Assembly (NCBI GenBank): GCA_022562835.1
Contig: JADFOM010000006.1
Location: forward strand, 1 to 21,350
Reading direction: 5' to 3'
From: Acidobacteriota bacterium
GTDB taxonomy: Bacteria > Actinomycetota > Acidimicrobiia > Acidimicrobiales > SHLQ01
Length of the DNA stretch: 21,350 nt
Below, in pieces: positions 1 through 8,041 of this stretch (the stretch's first letter is position 1; each line of letters begins with the position of its first letter). Under the pieces are notes generated by a model that searched no databases, was not told the origin of the DNA, and was given only the letters and a program-made list of their open reading frames with translations. The position numbers and the translations under genes are program-made.

Positions 1-57
1 TGACTGCGGGCGGCCACGCTCTTCGCCCTGCGGAGGCTCAAGACCCGTCAAGAACTT

Positions 58-91
58 GGCCCCGCATGGGTAGTATACCACATGCGGGGCC
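58..91 (-). terminator. Strong hairpin after the orphan gene, probable terminator
   Basis: Positions 58-68 (GGCCCCGCATG) and 81-91 (CATGCGGGGCC) are exact reverse complements, giving an 11-bp GC-rich stem. The intervening bases can extend it: GGTA at 69-72 pairs with TACC at 76-79 around a 3-nt loop, leaving A80 bulged. It lies 31 bases past the stop of the minus-strand orphan gene, where a terminator is expected. A long U-tract is missing (the minus strand continues AAGTTCTTGA), so termination efficiency is uncertain. Positions 1-57 hold nothing I can assign; a short open frame there could be the edge of another gene. Confidence 0.6.
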
Positions 92-122
92 GCCGTGCTG
101 GATTTGCTCAGCCGGTGGTGTT

Positions 123-812
123 CTAGGACGCGACGAGGACGGTTGAACGCTGGGCGGTGGAGTACCGGCCGTCCGCTCTTGCGACAGCGACGCGGGTGAA
201 GAGTCGTTGCCCTTGCATGATCGAGAACGGGGGTACCGCGAAGGTCGCGGGGGACGACGGAGGGGTTGTGGAATCGCCATCGATTGTGCCTGCCAGGCGG
301 TACGGCCCCTTGAAGAACTGGATTCCGATGTTTTGCGGGCGGCTCGCAAAGACGAGCATCGAGGAGTCGTCTTCGTTGGCCCAGTCGTCGGTGTTGTCGA
401 ATACGATGAGGATGCCAGCGACTTCACCGGCGGCCATCCCGATATTCGTGAACTCGCCGGTGTTGAAGTCGACCGGTGCTGGATCGATGCGTGTCAAGCC
501 CGCCTGTAGACGCGGGACGTTGACGCGGCAGTACATATTCAACGCGGTGACGGTGCGAGGCTCGCCGAACGGATTGAGGAGCGGGACGTTGGCTGCGTAG
601 ACCGCCCACGCGTCGCGTTGGGCCTGTGTGAGTACCGAATTCCAGGCGTCGACGAGCCCGGCCATATCGGTGCGGACCTTTGTTTGGAAGACCGTGCCCG
701 GATCGGTGGGTGTCGTCCGGGCACGGAAGTAATTGCCGCCTTTGTTGTGCGATGCGACCAGTCCGCCGATCGAACCGGACGCACGCGAAATGATCTGGCT
801 CTCAAACAGCAT
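123..812 (-). CDS. Uncharacterised protein, planctomycete/virus-like family
   Basis: A 229-residue protein of unknown function. An N-terminal block (SIGGLVASHNKGGNYFRART, about residues 14-33) is followed by a helical segment rich in Trp, Ala and Gln containing LTQAQRDAWAVYAANVPL, then NVPRLQAGLTRID, and a C-terminal half that looks beta-rich (VFDNTDDWA, LVFASRPQN, KGPYRLAGTI). From memory, this arrangement recurs in uncharacterised proteins of planctomycete genomes and viral metagenomes, which may be structural or surface proteins; that is recollection, not a search. No signal peptide or membrane segment is visible. The start at 812 has a GAGGG ribosome site 7 nt upstream. An alternative ATG at 833 sits 6 nt after a TAGCTT box and could be leaderless. 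It is divergent from the VOC gene and followed by a hairpin, so it looks like a stand-alone transcription unit and possibly acquired DNA. Confidence 0.75.
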   Translation of the reverse strand: MLFESQIISRASGSIGGLVASHNKGGNYFRARTTPTDPGTVFQTKVRTDMAGLVDAWNSVLTQAQRDAWAVYAANVPLLNPFGEPRTVTALNMYCRVNVPRLQAGLTRIDPAPVDFNTGEFTNIGMAAGEVAGILIVFDNTDDWANEDDSSMLVFASRPQNIGIQFFKGPYRLAGTIDGDSTTPPSSPATFAVPPFSIMQGQRLFTRVAVARADGRYSTAQRSTVLVAS

Positions 813-833
813 CGTTGAACCCTCGTGCGTCAT

Positions 834-925
834 GCCGGGAAGCTAGCGCACCCGCGGGGTGGTCGACCCAGTCGATGGCGACTGAAGACTTTGACGTTGC
901 CGAGCCCGGTGACAAGACTTGCGCT
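834..925. promoter_or_regulatory. Divergent promoter region, orphan gene / VOC operon
   Basis: Minus strand: TAGCTT (845 to 840) lies 6 nt before the ATG at 833, the spacing of a leaderless -10 box. Plus strand: TTGACG at 891-896 is a good -35; with a 17-nt spacer the -10 would be AAGACT at 914-919, a weak match, and transcription would begin at about the GTG at 926. Both assignments rest on motif and spacing only. Confidence 0.4.
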
Positions 926-1468
926 GTGAACAACTTTGCGCTCTCCGGCATCAATCATCTGGCACTTGTGTGCAGCGACATGGCCCGCACGGTGGACTTC
1001 TACGAGAACACTCTGGGTATGCCGTTGATCAAGACGGTCGAGCTTCCCGTCGATATGGGTCAACATTTCTTCTTCGACTGCGGCAACGGCGATGCCCTAG
1101 CGTTCTTCTGGTTCGCCAAGGCCCCGGCTGCGGCGCCTGGCATTTCATCTCCTGCGGCAAGACCTGACACCGGAGACACGGTCACGGCACACGCCTCGAT
1201 GAACCATGTCGCCTTCTCCGTACCGCCAGACGCGATCGACGGATACGTCGAGAAACTGCGTCAGGCGGGGGTCGAGTGTTCCGATGTCGTCAACCACGAT
1301 GACAGCGAATGGGGCGTTAGTCACGACCAGCATCCGGGCGTATTCGTACGGTCGATCTATTTCACAGACCCGGACGGCATCCTGCTCGAGTTTGCCGCCT
1401 GGCAACGTGAACTTGGGCCAGACGACGTGGCACACACCCCGGTTTCACCGAACAACTCGAAAGACTGA
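926..1468 (+). CDS. VOC-fold protein (glyoxalase / extradiol dioxygenase superfamily)
   Basis: A 180-residue vicinal-oxygen-chelate protein with two beta-alpha-beta-beta-beta modules. Module one opens with GINHLALVC and continues MARTVDFYENTLGMPL; module two opens with MNHVAFSVP and ends TDPDGILLEFAAW. His11, His94 and Glu155 sit where this superfamily places metal ligands. Members include glyoxalase I, extradiol dioxygenases and epimerases, and the substrate cannot be told from sequence. The frame is open back to an ATG at 815 that would overlap the divergent gene. I chose GTG 926 because homologous VOC proteins begin just before this first strand and because a TTGACG box fits transcription starting there; ATG 875 is the alternative. 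The next gene begins 2 nt after its stop, so the two are probably cotranscribed and may work on the same compound. Confidence 0.85.
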   Translation: MNNFALSGINHLALVCSDMARTVDFYENTLGMPLIKTVELPVDMGQHFFFDCGNGDALAFFWFAKAPAAAPGISSPAARPDTGDTVTAHASMNHVAFSVPPDAIDGYVEKLRQAGVECSDVVNHDDSEWGVSHDQHPGVFVRSIYFTDPDGILLEFAAWQRELGPDDVAHTPVSPNNSKD

Positions 1469-1470
1469 CC

Positions 1471-2112
1471 ATGCCGCGCATCAACGAAGTATCTCGGGAA
1501 GACGTCACCGCACCCATCGTCAGTCTCATGTACGACTTCATTTTTGGCGACAGGGACCCAGTTGCCGAGCCCGGCACAGAAACCGGTACGCCCGGTGACT
1601 GGTGGACCGTCTTCGCGAATTCCCCAGACGTGTTCGAACATGCCGTTGCCGGGTTCGGGCTCTATCAGAGTTCGAACCGCAAGCTCGATCCGGTGCTCCG
1701 CGAACTCGGGCAATGCAGGACCGGATGGGCCGCGCAAAGTCAATTCGTCTTTTCGCAACACTGCAAGTCGCTGCGCGGTCTTGAGGTTAGCGACGAACGC
1801 ATCGCCGCTATCCCCCACTGGCAAGTAGCCGATTGTTTCGACGAGACCGAACGGGTGGTCCTGGCCTACACCGATTGTCTCGTTCTCGAACACGGCCGCG
1901 TGCCCGACGGGCTGTTCGATGCGCTGCGCGCACGCCTCAGCGACGAGGAAATCATTGAACTGACATACATCACGACCCTCTATCTGCATCACGCGGTGAT
2001 GTCACGTGCTCTGCGAACCGAGTTCGATGACATTGCCGAACACGTCGTCGAGGTCGCGGCCCCCGAGGGTGGCAGTGATGTGCTGCGAATCGCTCCGCCC
2101 GACGAAGCGTGA
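1471..2112 (+). CDS. Carboxymuconolactone decarboxylase / AhpD-like family protein
   Basis: A 213-residue all-helical protein of the carboxymuconolactone decarboxylase/AhpD superfamily. The recognisable core is LDPVLRELGQCRTGWAAQSQ followed by FVFSQHCKSLRGLEVSDERI (about residues 72-111), then a second helical segment with TERVVLAYTDCLV and LSDEEIIELTYITTLYLHHA. True AhpD-type reductases have a CxxC at the start of the active-site helix. Here the first position is Ser90 and no CxxC exists, though His97 is kept, so a thiol peroxidase role is unlikely. Similar CXXC-less proteins are common in actinobacteria beside lipid and aromatic degradation genes, usually without known function. It starts 2 nt after the VOC stop, so translation is probably coupled. 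Confidence 0.8.
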   Translation: MPRINEVSREDVTAPIVSLMYDFIFGDRDPVAEPGTETGTPGDWWTVFANSPDVFEHAVAGFGLYQSSNRKLDPVLRELGQCRTGWAAQSQFVFSQHCKSLRGLEVSDERIAAIPHWQVADCFDETERVVLAYTDCLVLEHGRVPDGLFDALRARLSDEEIIELTYITTLYLHHAVMSRALRTEFDDIAEHVVEVAAPEGGSDVLRIAPPDEA

Positions 2113-2152
2113 GACGCCAGCCCGGGCACAATCTTGAAGGTCGAAGCTCGCA

Positions 2153-2956
2153 ATGACCGCGACTCGTGTGTTTACACGCGGTGACTACCGCATCGGTGTG
2201 GCCACCAACTTCGGGCCTCGCGTTGTAAGCCTGTCATGGCGTGACGGCGCCGAACTCTTCGCTCAGCTCGAACCGTCGGTGACCGTTGAACATCCGGATC
2301 GACCGTACGTGTTACATGGAGGACACCGTCTCTGGGTAGCCCCGGAGGTGCCGGCGGTGACATACGCACCAGACGACGCACCTTGTGAGGTTCGCGAGGA
2401 TGGCGAAACCATCCTGATCGAGGCCAATCCCGACGGCGCCGGAATCGCCAAGCGAATAGTCATCGAGCACGACGAGGACCGTTTGAGAGTGGAGCATCGC
2501 CTCACAAACGCTGGAGAGACAACGGTCCACGCTGCACCCTGGGCGATCTCGCAAGTCCCTCACGGTGGAGAGGCGATACTGCCGTTAGGCCAGCGCAGCG
2601 ACCCTGAATCCTTTCAGGCCGACCGGCGTCTCATTCTCTGGCCCTACACCGACCTGTCCGACTCTCGGATCGAGTTCGGGCCCAACTCGGTGAGGATCGC
2701 TGCAACCGCTGGGCCCCGTCTCAAACTAGGCAGCGGACCGTTGATTGCCCGGGTTGACTATGTCCGTGGCGCTCAACGCTTGACGAAGACCTTCGAGGTC
2801 GCTGCGGGAGAGCAAACGTGGGCTGACCTCGGCGCGGTTGCACAGGTCTTCTGCGGCCAGGATTGCGCCGAACTCGAAACCCTCGGACCGGTGGTCGCTC
2901 TAACACCCGGAGAATCGACCACACACGTCGAGTACTGGACAGTGCAACACGTATGA
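2153..2956 (+). CDS. DUF4380 / galactose-mutarotase-like protein
   Basis: A 267-residue, beta-rich protein resembling the mutarotase-like fold of aldose 1-epimerases and DUF4380 proteins. Visible landmarks are NFGPRVVSLSW near residue 20, GGHRLWVAPE at about 56-65, LRVEHRLTNAGE mid-protein, and the C-terminal ETLGPVVALTPGESTTHVEYW, a strand-turn-strand typical of this fold. Proteins of this shape bind carbohydrates, but the catalytic His/Glu set of galactose mutarotase is not evident, so activity is unassigned. No signal peptide is seen, so it should be cytoplasmic. It follows the CMD gene by 40 nt on the same strand with only a weak ribosome site (GAAGG about 12 nt upstream) and closes the three-gene run. 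Beyond its stop lies a convergent diiron gene, with no clear terminator in the 46 bases between. Confidence 0.7.
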   Translation: MTATRVFTRGDYRIGVATNFGPRVVSLSWRDGAELFAQLEPSVTVEHPDRPYVLHGGHRLWVAPEVPAVTYAPDDAPCEVREDGETILIEANPDGAGIAKRIVIEHDEDRLRVEHRLTNAGETTVHAAPWAISQVPHGGEAILPLGQRSDPESFQADRRLILWPYTDLSDSRIEFGPNSVRIAATAGPRLKLGSGPLIARVDYVRGAQRLTKTFEVAAGEQTWADLGAVAQVFCGQDCAELETLGPVVALTPGESTTHVEYWTVQHV

Positions 2957-3002
2957 CGAATACTCAGCTGAAAACCGAGCCACGTGCCACCGCTGTGCCC
3001 GC

Positions 3003-4124
3003 TCAGTCGACTCGGCTGGACCGGTCCTGCGCCACCGCATCGTAGGTCTCGTAGTCAGACGCGGTATCGGCGGCGAACTCGAACTGCATCAGACCGACGT
3101 CACCCCACAACCGTCGGAGGTGACCGTCATTGGCATCGAGCAGGCCGAGCTTGCGCACATTGGGTACCAGCTTGGAAAAGAAGGCCGCCATGAATCCACC
3201 GAACAGCGGCATATCGAGTTTCTCCGCGCCCGCCCTCAGCGCCGTTTTGGCATCCTCGAGCGGTACACCCATACGCTCCCAGATCTCCGGTGTCGTCGAA
3301 CGGGTTCGGTTGCGAATCGTGTTATCGGCGAGGAACTCTTGTCGATCCATCAGCTCTGCCGACGTCAGGTTCTCGTAATACTCGGCGAGACTCAGAACCC
3401 CGAAGGCGACGTGGCGGGCCTCATCAGCCATCACATAACGCAACAGTCTGCGCAGTAAGGGTTCCTCTGTAGAACGAATCATTGTGCCAAAGGCAGCCAG
3501 AGCAAGGCTTTCGATGACGATCTGCATGCCGAGGTAGGCGATGTCCCAGCGGCTGTCCTCCATCAAATCGTTGATCTGACGATCGAGGAAGGGACTCATT
3601 GGGTACGCGTCGCCGAGTTTGGTGTGCAGATACTTAGCGAATACCTCGGTGTGGCGAGCCTCATCCATCGTCTGGGTCGATGCGTAGTATTTGGCATCAA
3701 TCCATGGAACGGTCTCGACGATCTTGGCCGCGACAATCATGGCGCCCTGCTCGCCGTGCATGAACTGGCTGAGCTGAGCGGTGAGTGACTCCACGCCTAG
3801 CTGGGTGTATTCCTTGTCGGTCCATTTCGCGAACGGCGACCCTGGCTCATCAGCCGAAGCCCGCGCCATCTCGACGGTTGCGTTGGGCTGCGTTGAGGTT
3901 GCAACGACCCGTTCGGGGTCTACGTCGATCGACCAATCGAGGTCGGTCACCGAGTTCCATTGCGATGCCATGCCCTTGTTGTAGAGCGTGACTAGCTGAT
4001 CCCGATCACGCTCATAGTTCCAGACGAACACTCGCGCAGCGTTGTCGGTCACGAGCTTGATCGACGCATCAACCGTGTCGGCGTCGGGCAGACCGGGCGA
4101 GTTCGCCCCTGTCATCTGTGTCAT
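3003..4124 (-). CDS. Ferritin-like diiron protein (putative oxygenase)
   Basis: A 373-residue, mainly helical protein with the ligand set of a carboxylate-bridged diiron centre: Glu125 (HGEQGAM), Glu155-x-x-His158 (MDEARH), Glu205 (IVIESLA) and Glu235-x-x-His238 (ADEARH). The paired DEARH motifs are those of the ferritin/R2-like superfamily, which includes ribonucleotide reductase R2, acyl-ACP desaturases and the AurF N-oxygenase. The length and the order GEQ...DEARH...IES...DEARH fit the group annotated as ferritin-like or AurF-like proteins in actinobacteria. It probably activates O2 or oxidises an organic substrate, but the substrate is unknown. I placed the start at 4124 because TGGGGGA lies just upstream; the longer frame to 4169 lacks such a site. 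It is last in a co-oriented minus-strand run, 77 nt after the SGNH gene. Confidence 0.8.
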   Translation of the reverse strand: MTQMTGANSPGLPDADTVDASIKLVTDNAARVFVWNYERDRDQLVTLYNKGMASQWNSVTDLDWSIDVDPERVVATSTQPNATVEMARASADEPGSPFAKWTDKEYTQLGVESLTAQLSQFMHGEQGAMIVAAKIVETVPWIDAKYYASTQTMDEARHTEVFAKYLHTKLGDAYPMSPFLDRQINDLMEDSRWDIAYLGMQIVIESLALAAFGTMIRSTEEPLLRRLLRYVMADEARHVAFGVLSLAEYYENLTSAELMDRQEFLADNTIRNRTRSTTPEIWERMGVPLEDAKTALRAGAEKLDMPLFGGFMAAFFSKLVPNVRKLGLLDANDGHLRRLWGDVGLMQFEFAADTASDYETYDAVAQDRSSRVD

Positions 4125-4201
4125 GGTTCCCCCAGGTCTTCGACCGACATTGTGCCACGACTCACCCAACCGACGCTCTCTCGCGCCGACGTCGGCAGGC
4201 C

Positions 4202-6532
4202 TCAGGACAGACCGAGAGCATCGAGTTGTGAAATCAGATCCGACGTGACGCGTGTGCGTCCAGTCTCATTGGTGTGCAGGCCGTCGTGCGTTTCGCTGTC
4301 GTCGAGCTCATCGAGTCGAAGTAGAGGAACCTCGAGCCGCTTGGCTAGGGCCGCGAGAGCGGCATCTGCCTCACCATGCACCTTGGACGCCAACCCTAGG
4401 ACCTCTGGGTGCACGGGCAAAGCGACCAGCACTACCTCTGTGCCGCGTTTAAGCGCCTCGGACAAGATCCGCTCAAGCGCTTCAACGCGACGCTCGCAGA
4501 GCGCCGCGTCTCGGTAACGTCTCACCGTCTGCGAACCATCGACGCCGTCGAATGTGTCCTCTGCCGGGCGCACAACACGGTCACCGGGAGCCTCAAATCT
4601 CTCCTTGAGATCCGCTGGGATCGCCGTCTTGAGGTACGGCGAGTCGGCCGGACTGTCACCGATCAGTCCGGTCATGATCGGTCCTGTCCATCCCGTTAAG
4701 GCCGCCAGATCCTGTCGACTCGTAACTGCTTGATCAACCCGTTCGAGCCCAGCCCCGCACTCATCTAGGCCGCTGTCGTTGATCATTCGGTGCGTCGACG
4801 TCGCCCAAATCATCGTCTCGATCTCCTCTTCCTCGATCAATGCGGGAAGCAGCAATTCCCACTCCTCCGCGTCGAGACCGGGCTGACCTACATTGAGGAA
4901 CCCACCTCCATAGGCAGCGTCCAGCGCGTTCTGATCGAGCTGCCATGCCGCCATCGATGAGCCAACCGCAATTGTTTCCACCGGATTGCCCGAGGCTCGC
5001 CGACGTGCAAGTTCGTATCCGGCGCCAAATTCGTCGACGTGCGACCAAAGTTGAGTACGTATTTTACCGGTTGGTACATAGCGGGTAAATAGCTCATCGA
5101 GAGCGGCTGCAATACGGCTCGAATAATCAGCCGAATCGCGCGGCTCGCCCTTGGGCAGAGGCCGCACTCGGCCGACGAGCGTTTCGAGGTCAGTGAGTAT
5201 CGGTCCCAACTCATCCGCGCTCAGCGGCAGCTCACACGCCGAGCCGATCTTGTCTGGTATTTGCAAGAGGTGATCAACCGTTGCCTGTTCGTCGACCGGC
5301 AGCGCAGATAACCCGCCACCGTTTGAACCCTTCGATGAACACGGTCGCAGCGCCGCGTCCAAAATTGCCTCGTAGACCCCGAACCCGAGGTCGTTGTTGC
5401 TCGGGACTAGAAGCGCTTCGGTCGTCGAGGCCGCCGGGTCGCCTCGATCACTCGACGGTTTTTCGATGCAGACCTCGATCTCGAATCCGTATTCGTCGAC
5501 GATGGTTTCGGTTTCGCAGTCCTCGCTCGTCGAGTCGACGTCGTCGACGAGTATTTCGGCGACCGTTCCGGCATCGTCTCTATCACTGAGATAGGCGGCT
5601 TCGAACTCGTCCATGAACTTCGCAACACCCTCCTGGTCCAGATGAGTGAAATCAGTAAAGTCGTCGTTGGAGTAACCCTCGGCCAAACGAAGGAAGCGAC
5701 TGCCGGTCCGTTCGGCGATGGACGACAACGCCGCGCCGACGAGCGCATGGTCGTCCACGCCATTGGGGTGTAACTCTATAAAGCGAGCCGGCACGGGTAA
5801 CTCGACGAGGATGACCTCGACACCCTTCTCGGCGAGTTTGCCAATCGTCTGTTCGATCGTCGCGACGTCCTCGTCATCTATCTCAAAGTCGGCGAGCCGG
5901 GCCTGCATGACGCGGCGGCGTTCAGCACCGATGTCTGGCCGGAAGTCCAGTCGTTCACCGTCGGGTCCGAGGTCGCGCTCGGCGAGCGCTCGCTCGACAT
6001 CGCGCTCGTCACGGCCGCTGCCCCACAACTTGCGCGGGTCTCGGAGCAGGCTGCGCTCAGCGATGAGGGTCGATACCCCTGACACGGATCGATCCATCCC
6101 GTTGAGGAGTCCTTCAGACGTTGCCGCGGCGCTGTCGTACGCCTCGGCATTATCCGCGCCATAATTCGGCGCGAAATCGAAACTTGACATGCCCCAAACG
6201 ACCGTCGATGGATGCGCTCGCGGTTCGACCTCCTCGGTGAGCCAGCGGTCCATCACCTCGGGGGTTCCGCCCGCCAATCCGACGTTGTAGCCGGCCTCGC
6301 CGGTTGCATCGAGATGTACCCGCGGCACGAAGGCCTGCCATGCCATCGACGTGCCCCCAAATACGACGTCGAGTTGACCGCGTTCGTCCAGGGCTTCGAT
6401 CTTCAGCGCCGCCGTGTCGTCATACCAGCGAAGGCTCGATGTCGACGTCTCCATCAGGACGCGGGCGCCGACCTCTGCGACGAGCACTACGAGAAGGAAT
6501 CCGAGCAAGAAGCGAATTGGTGTGCGACGCAT
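4202..6532 (-). CDS. Membrane-anchored protein with two tandem SGNH (AlgJ/DltD-like) domains
   Basis: A 776-residue protein with an N-terminal signal anchor (RRTPIRFLLGFLLVVLVAEVG, positions 2-22), so the bulk should be outside the membrane. Two SGNH-hydrolase-like domains follow. Domain one has FGGTS with Ser62, GYNVGLAGGTP at 81-91 and DFTH with Asp294/His297. Domain two has VGSS with Ser525/Ser526, NVGQPG at 547-552 and DGLH with Asp750/His753. The repeats also share a strand: VILVELPVPAR (240-250) and VVLVALPVHPE (700-710). A linker of about 190 residues, acidic and with four cysteines (339, 355, 398, 433), separates them. Such proteins (AlgJ, AlgX, DltD, PatB) partner MBOAT proteins and transfer acyl groups to extracellular polymers, usually with one domain per protein. 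The start overlaps the MBOAT stop as TGATG, implying coupled translation. The polymer and acyl group are unknown. Confidence 0.82.
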   Translation of the reverse strand: MRRTPIRFLLGFLLVVLVAEVGARVLMETSTSSLRWYDDTAALKIEALDERGQLDVVFGGTSMAWQAFVPRVHLDATGEAGYNVGLAGGTPEVMDRWLTEEVEPRAHPSTVVWGMSSFDFAPNYGADNAEAYDSAAATSEGLLNGMDRSVSGVSTLIAERSLLRDPRKLWGSGRDERDVERALAERDLGPDGERLDFRPDIGAERRRVMQARLADFEIDDEDVATIEQTIGKLAEKGVEVILVELPVPARFIELHPNGVDDHALVGAALSSIAERTGSRFLRLAEGYSNDDFTDFTHLDQEGVAKFMDEFEAAYLSDRDDAGTVAEILVDDVDSTSEDCETETIVDEYGFEIEVCIEKPSSDRGDPAASTTEALLVPSNNDLGFGVYEAILDAALRPCSSKGSNGGGLSALPVDEQATVDHLLQIPDKIGSACELPLSADELGPILTDLETLVGRVRPLPKGEPRDSADYSSRIAAALDELFTRYVPTGKIRTQLWSHVDEFGAGYELARRRASGNPVETIAVGSSMAAWQLDQNALDAAYGGGFLNVGQPGLDAEEWELLLPALIEEEEIETMIWATSTHRMINDSGLDECGAGLERVDQAVTSRQDLAALTGWTGPIMTGLIGDSPADSPYLKTAIPADLKERFEAPGDRVVRPAEDTFDGVDGSQTVRRYRDAALCERRVEALERILSEALKRGTEVVLVALPVHPEVLGLASKVHGEADAALAALAKRLEVPLLRLDELDDSETHDGLHTNETGRTRVTSDLISQLDALGLS

Positions 6533-7953
6533 CAGAATTGGAAATAGATGAAGGGAACAGGAGTACCGCCCGACCACACGACGACGGCAACCAGCATCGT
6601 GGCAACGAGGGCGCCACTGGTCATTGGGCCGAATCGGCGTGGCGGTATAGAGGCCGCATTGGCGACGCTGCGACGACGCTCTACTAGGTCAAGAGCGATC
6701 GTCGCGGTCGCATATCCGATCAAGATGAGCACGTCGTATCGCTCTGCGCTGCCGCCGCGCAAGGTCACGATGCCGACGATGACATCGATTGCCTCAGTGA
6801 AGTTCGCTGCTCGAAAGAAGACCCACGCGAAGAGCACCGCGACGTTGGTGAGAAGAATCGATCCGATCTGCGACCATCGCGGTTCGGAGGGGTCGACCTC
6901 GCCGCCGCGCATCAGCTTGTGGATGACCAGGTAGATCCCGTGTAGCCCTCCCCAGATCACGAAGTTCCAGGAAGCGCCGTGCCACAAACCACCGAGGAGC
7001 ATCGTGATCATGAGGTTCCGGTAGGTTCGAAGTGTGCCCGAGCGGTTACCTCCGAGCGAAATGTATAGATAGTCACGCAACCAGTTGGACAGCGAAATGT
7101 GCCAACGGCGCCAGAACTCGGTGATGTTGCGTGACAGGTACGGCTGTGTGAAGTTGACCATCAAGTCGATGCCGAGCAACTTCGATACCCCACGCGCGAT
7201 GTCCGTGTAGCCCGAGAAGTCACCGTAGATCTGAATGGCGAACGCGACGACCCCGACAACCAGCACAACCGCCGATGCGCTGTCGGCTTGGGAGAACGCC
7301 TCGTTCGATAGTCGTGCGACTCCGTCGGCCAGCACCACTTTTTTGATCAGTCCGACCAGTATGAGTCGGGCCGCTTCGCGCCGTCCTTGATCGTCGGGGA
7401 AAGAACGGACTGGATCGAGAATCTGTGGCATCAGATTCTGCGCACGTTCGATCGGACCGGCGACGAGCTGAGGGAAATAGCTGACGTAGGTACCGAACGC
7501 GATCAGGTCGTTGGTCGGTTCCAGTCGGCGGCGATAGATGTCGAACGTGTAGGAGATCGTCTGGAACGTGTAGAAGCTGATACCTACCGGCAGCACGACC
7601 TTAAGTGTTGTGGGGTTGGCCTCGACTCCAAGTGAGTTGAGCAGGTCGACCGCACCGTCGACGAAGAAGTTGAAGTATTTGAAGATGCCGAGGATGCCGA
7701 GGTTGACGACCAGGCTCACGGTCAAGAGCTGGCCCCGGCGACGATCGGTTTTGGCCCTGTACAGCTTGCGACCAACCGTGAAGTCGACGAGGGTCGAGAT
7801 GACTAGAAGGCCGAGGAATCGCCAATCCCACCAGCCGTAGAACACATAGGATGAGACGAGCAGAATCGGGTTGCGCCAACGCGGCGCCACCATCCAGTAG
7901 ACACCGAGAACGAGCGCGAAGAATACGAGGAAAGTGACCGAGTTGAACGTCAT
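6532..7953 (-). CDS. MBOAT-family O-acyltransferase (AlgI-like)
   Basis: A 473-residue polytopic membrane protein of the membrane-bound O-acyltransferase family. Hallmarks in order are VSSYVFYGWWDWRF near residue 34, VLPVGISFYTFQTISYTFDIYR at 120-141, SYFPQLVAGPIERA, YGDFSGYTDIARG from 243, NITEFWRRWHISLSNWLRDYLY with His285, and MLLGGLWHGASWNF with His325, the residue matching the catalytic histidine of AlgI. AlgI-type proteins accept an acyl group from a cytoplasmic donor and pass it across the membrane to a periplasmic or extracellular SGNH transferase that O-acylates a polysaccharide or teichoic acid. The directly overlapping tandem-SGNH gene is the expected partner. Upstream is an 88-nt gap containing a small inverted repeat (GCGCAC-C-GTGCGC, 7965-7977). 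No strong ribosome site is visible. Confidence 0.92.
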   Translation of the reverse strand: MTFNSVTFLVFFALVLGVYWMVAPRWRNPILLVSSYVFYGWWDWRFLGLLVISTLVDFTVGRKLYRAKTDRRRGQLLTVSLVVNLGILGIFKYFNFFVDGAVDLLNSLGVEANPTTLKVVLPVGISFYTFQTISYTFDIYRRRLEPTNDLIAFGTYVSYFPQLVAGPIERAQNLMPQILDPVRSFPDDQGRREAARLILVGLIKKVVLADGVARLSNEAFSQADSASAVVLVVGVVAFAIQIYGDFSGYTDIARGVSKLLGIDLMVNFTQPYLSRNITEFWRRWHISLSNWLRDYLYISLGGNRSGTLRTYRNLMITMLLGGLWHGASWNFVIWGGLHGIYLVIHKLMRGGEVDPSEPRWSQIGSILLTNVAVLFAWVFFRAANFTEAIDVIVGIVTLRGGSAERYDVLILIGYATATIALDLVERRRSVANAASIPPRRFGPMTSGALVATMLVAVVVWSGGTPVPFIYFQF

Positions 7954-8041
7954 GTCGTGACACCGCGCACCGTGCGCACAGGGGAGGTCACAACCGTAAG
8001 GACTTCAGTCGAATAGCGCACACAGCGACATCGCGAACAAG

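Noticed and set aside
58..91. Hairpin as a tRNA fragment or attachment site
   Set aside because: No tRNA arms, no CCA and no second copy in the window; a terminator explains it better.
157..600. Open plus-strand frame of 147 codons opposite the orphan gene
   Set aside because: It is the antisense shadow of the minus-strand gene, which has coherent domain-like sequence and a ribosome site; the plus frame shows no recognisable family.
1357..1992. Open minus-strand frame of 211 codons opposite the AhpD-like gene
   Set aside because: The plus strand encodes a recognisable CMD-family protein over the same bases; the minus frame is unlike any family.
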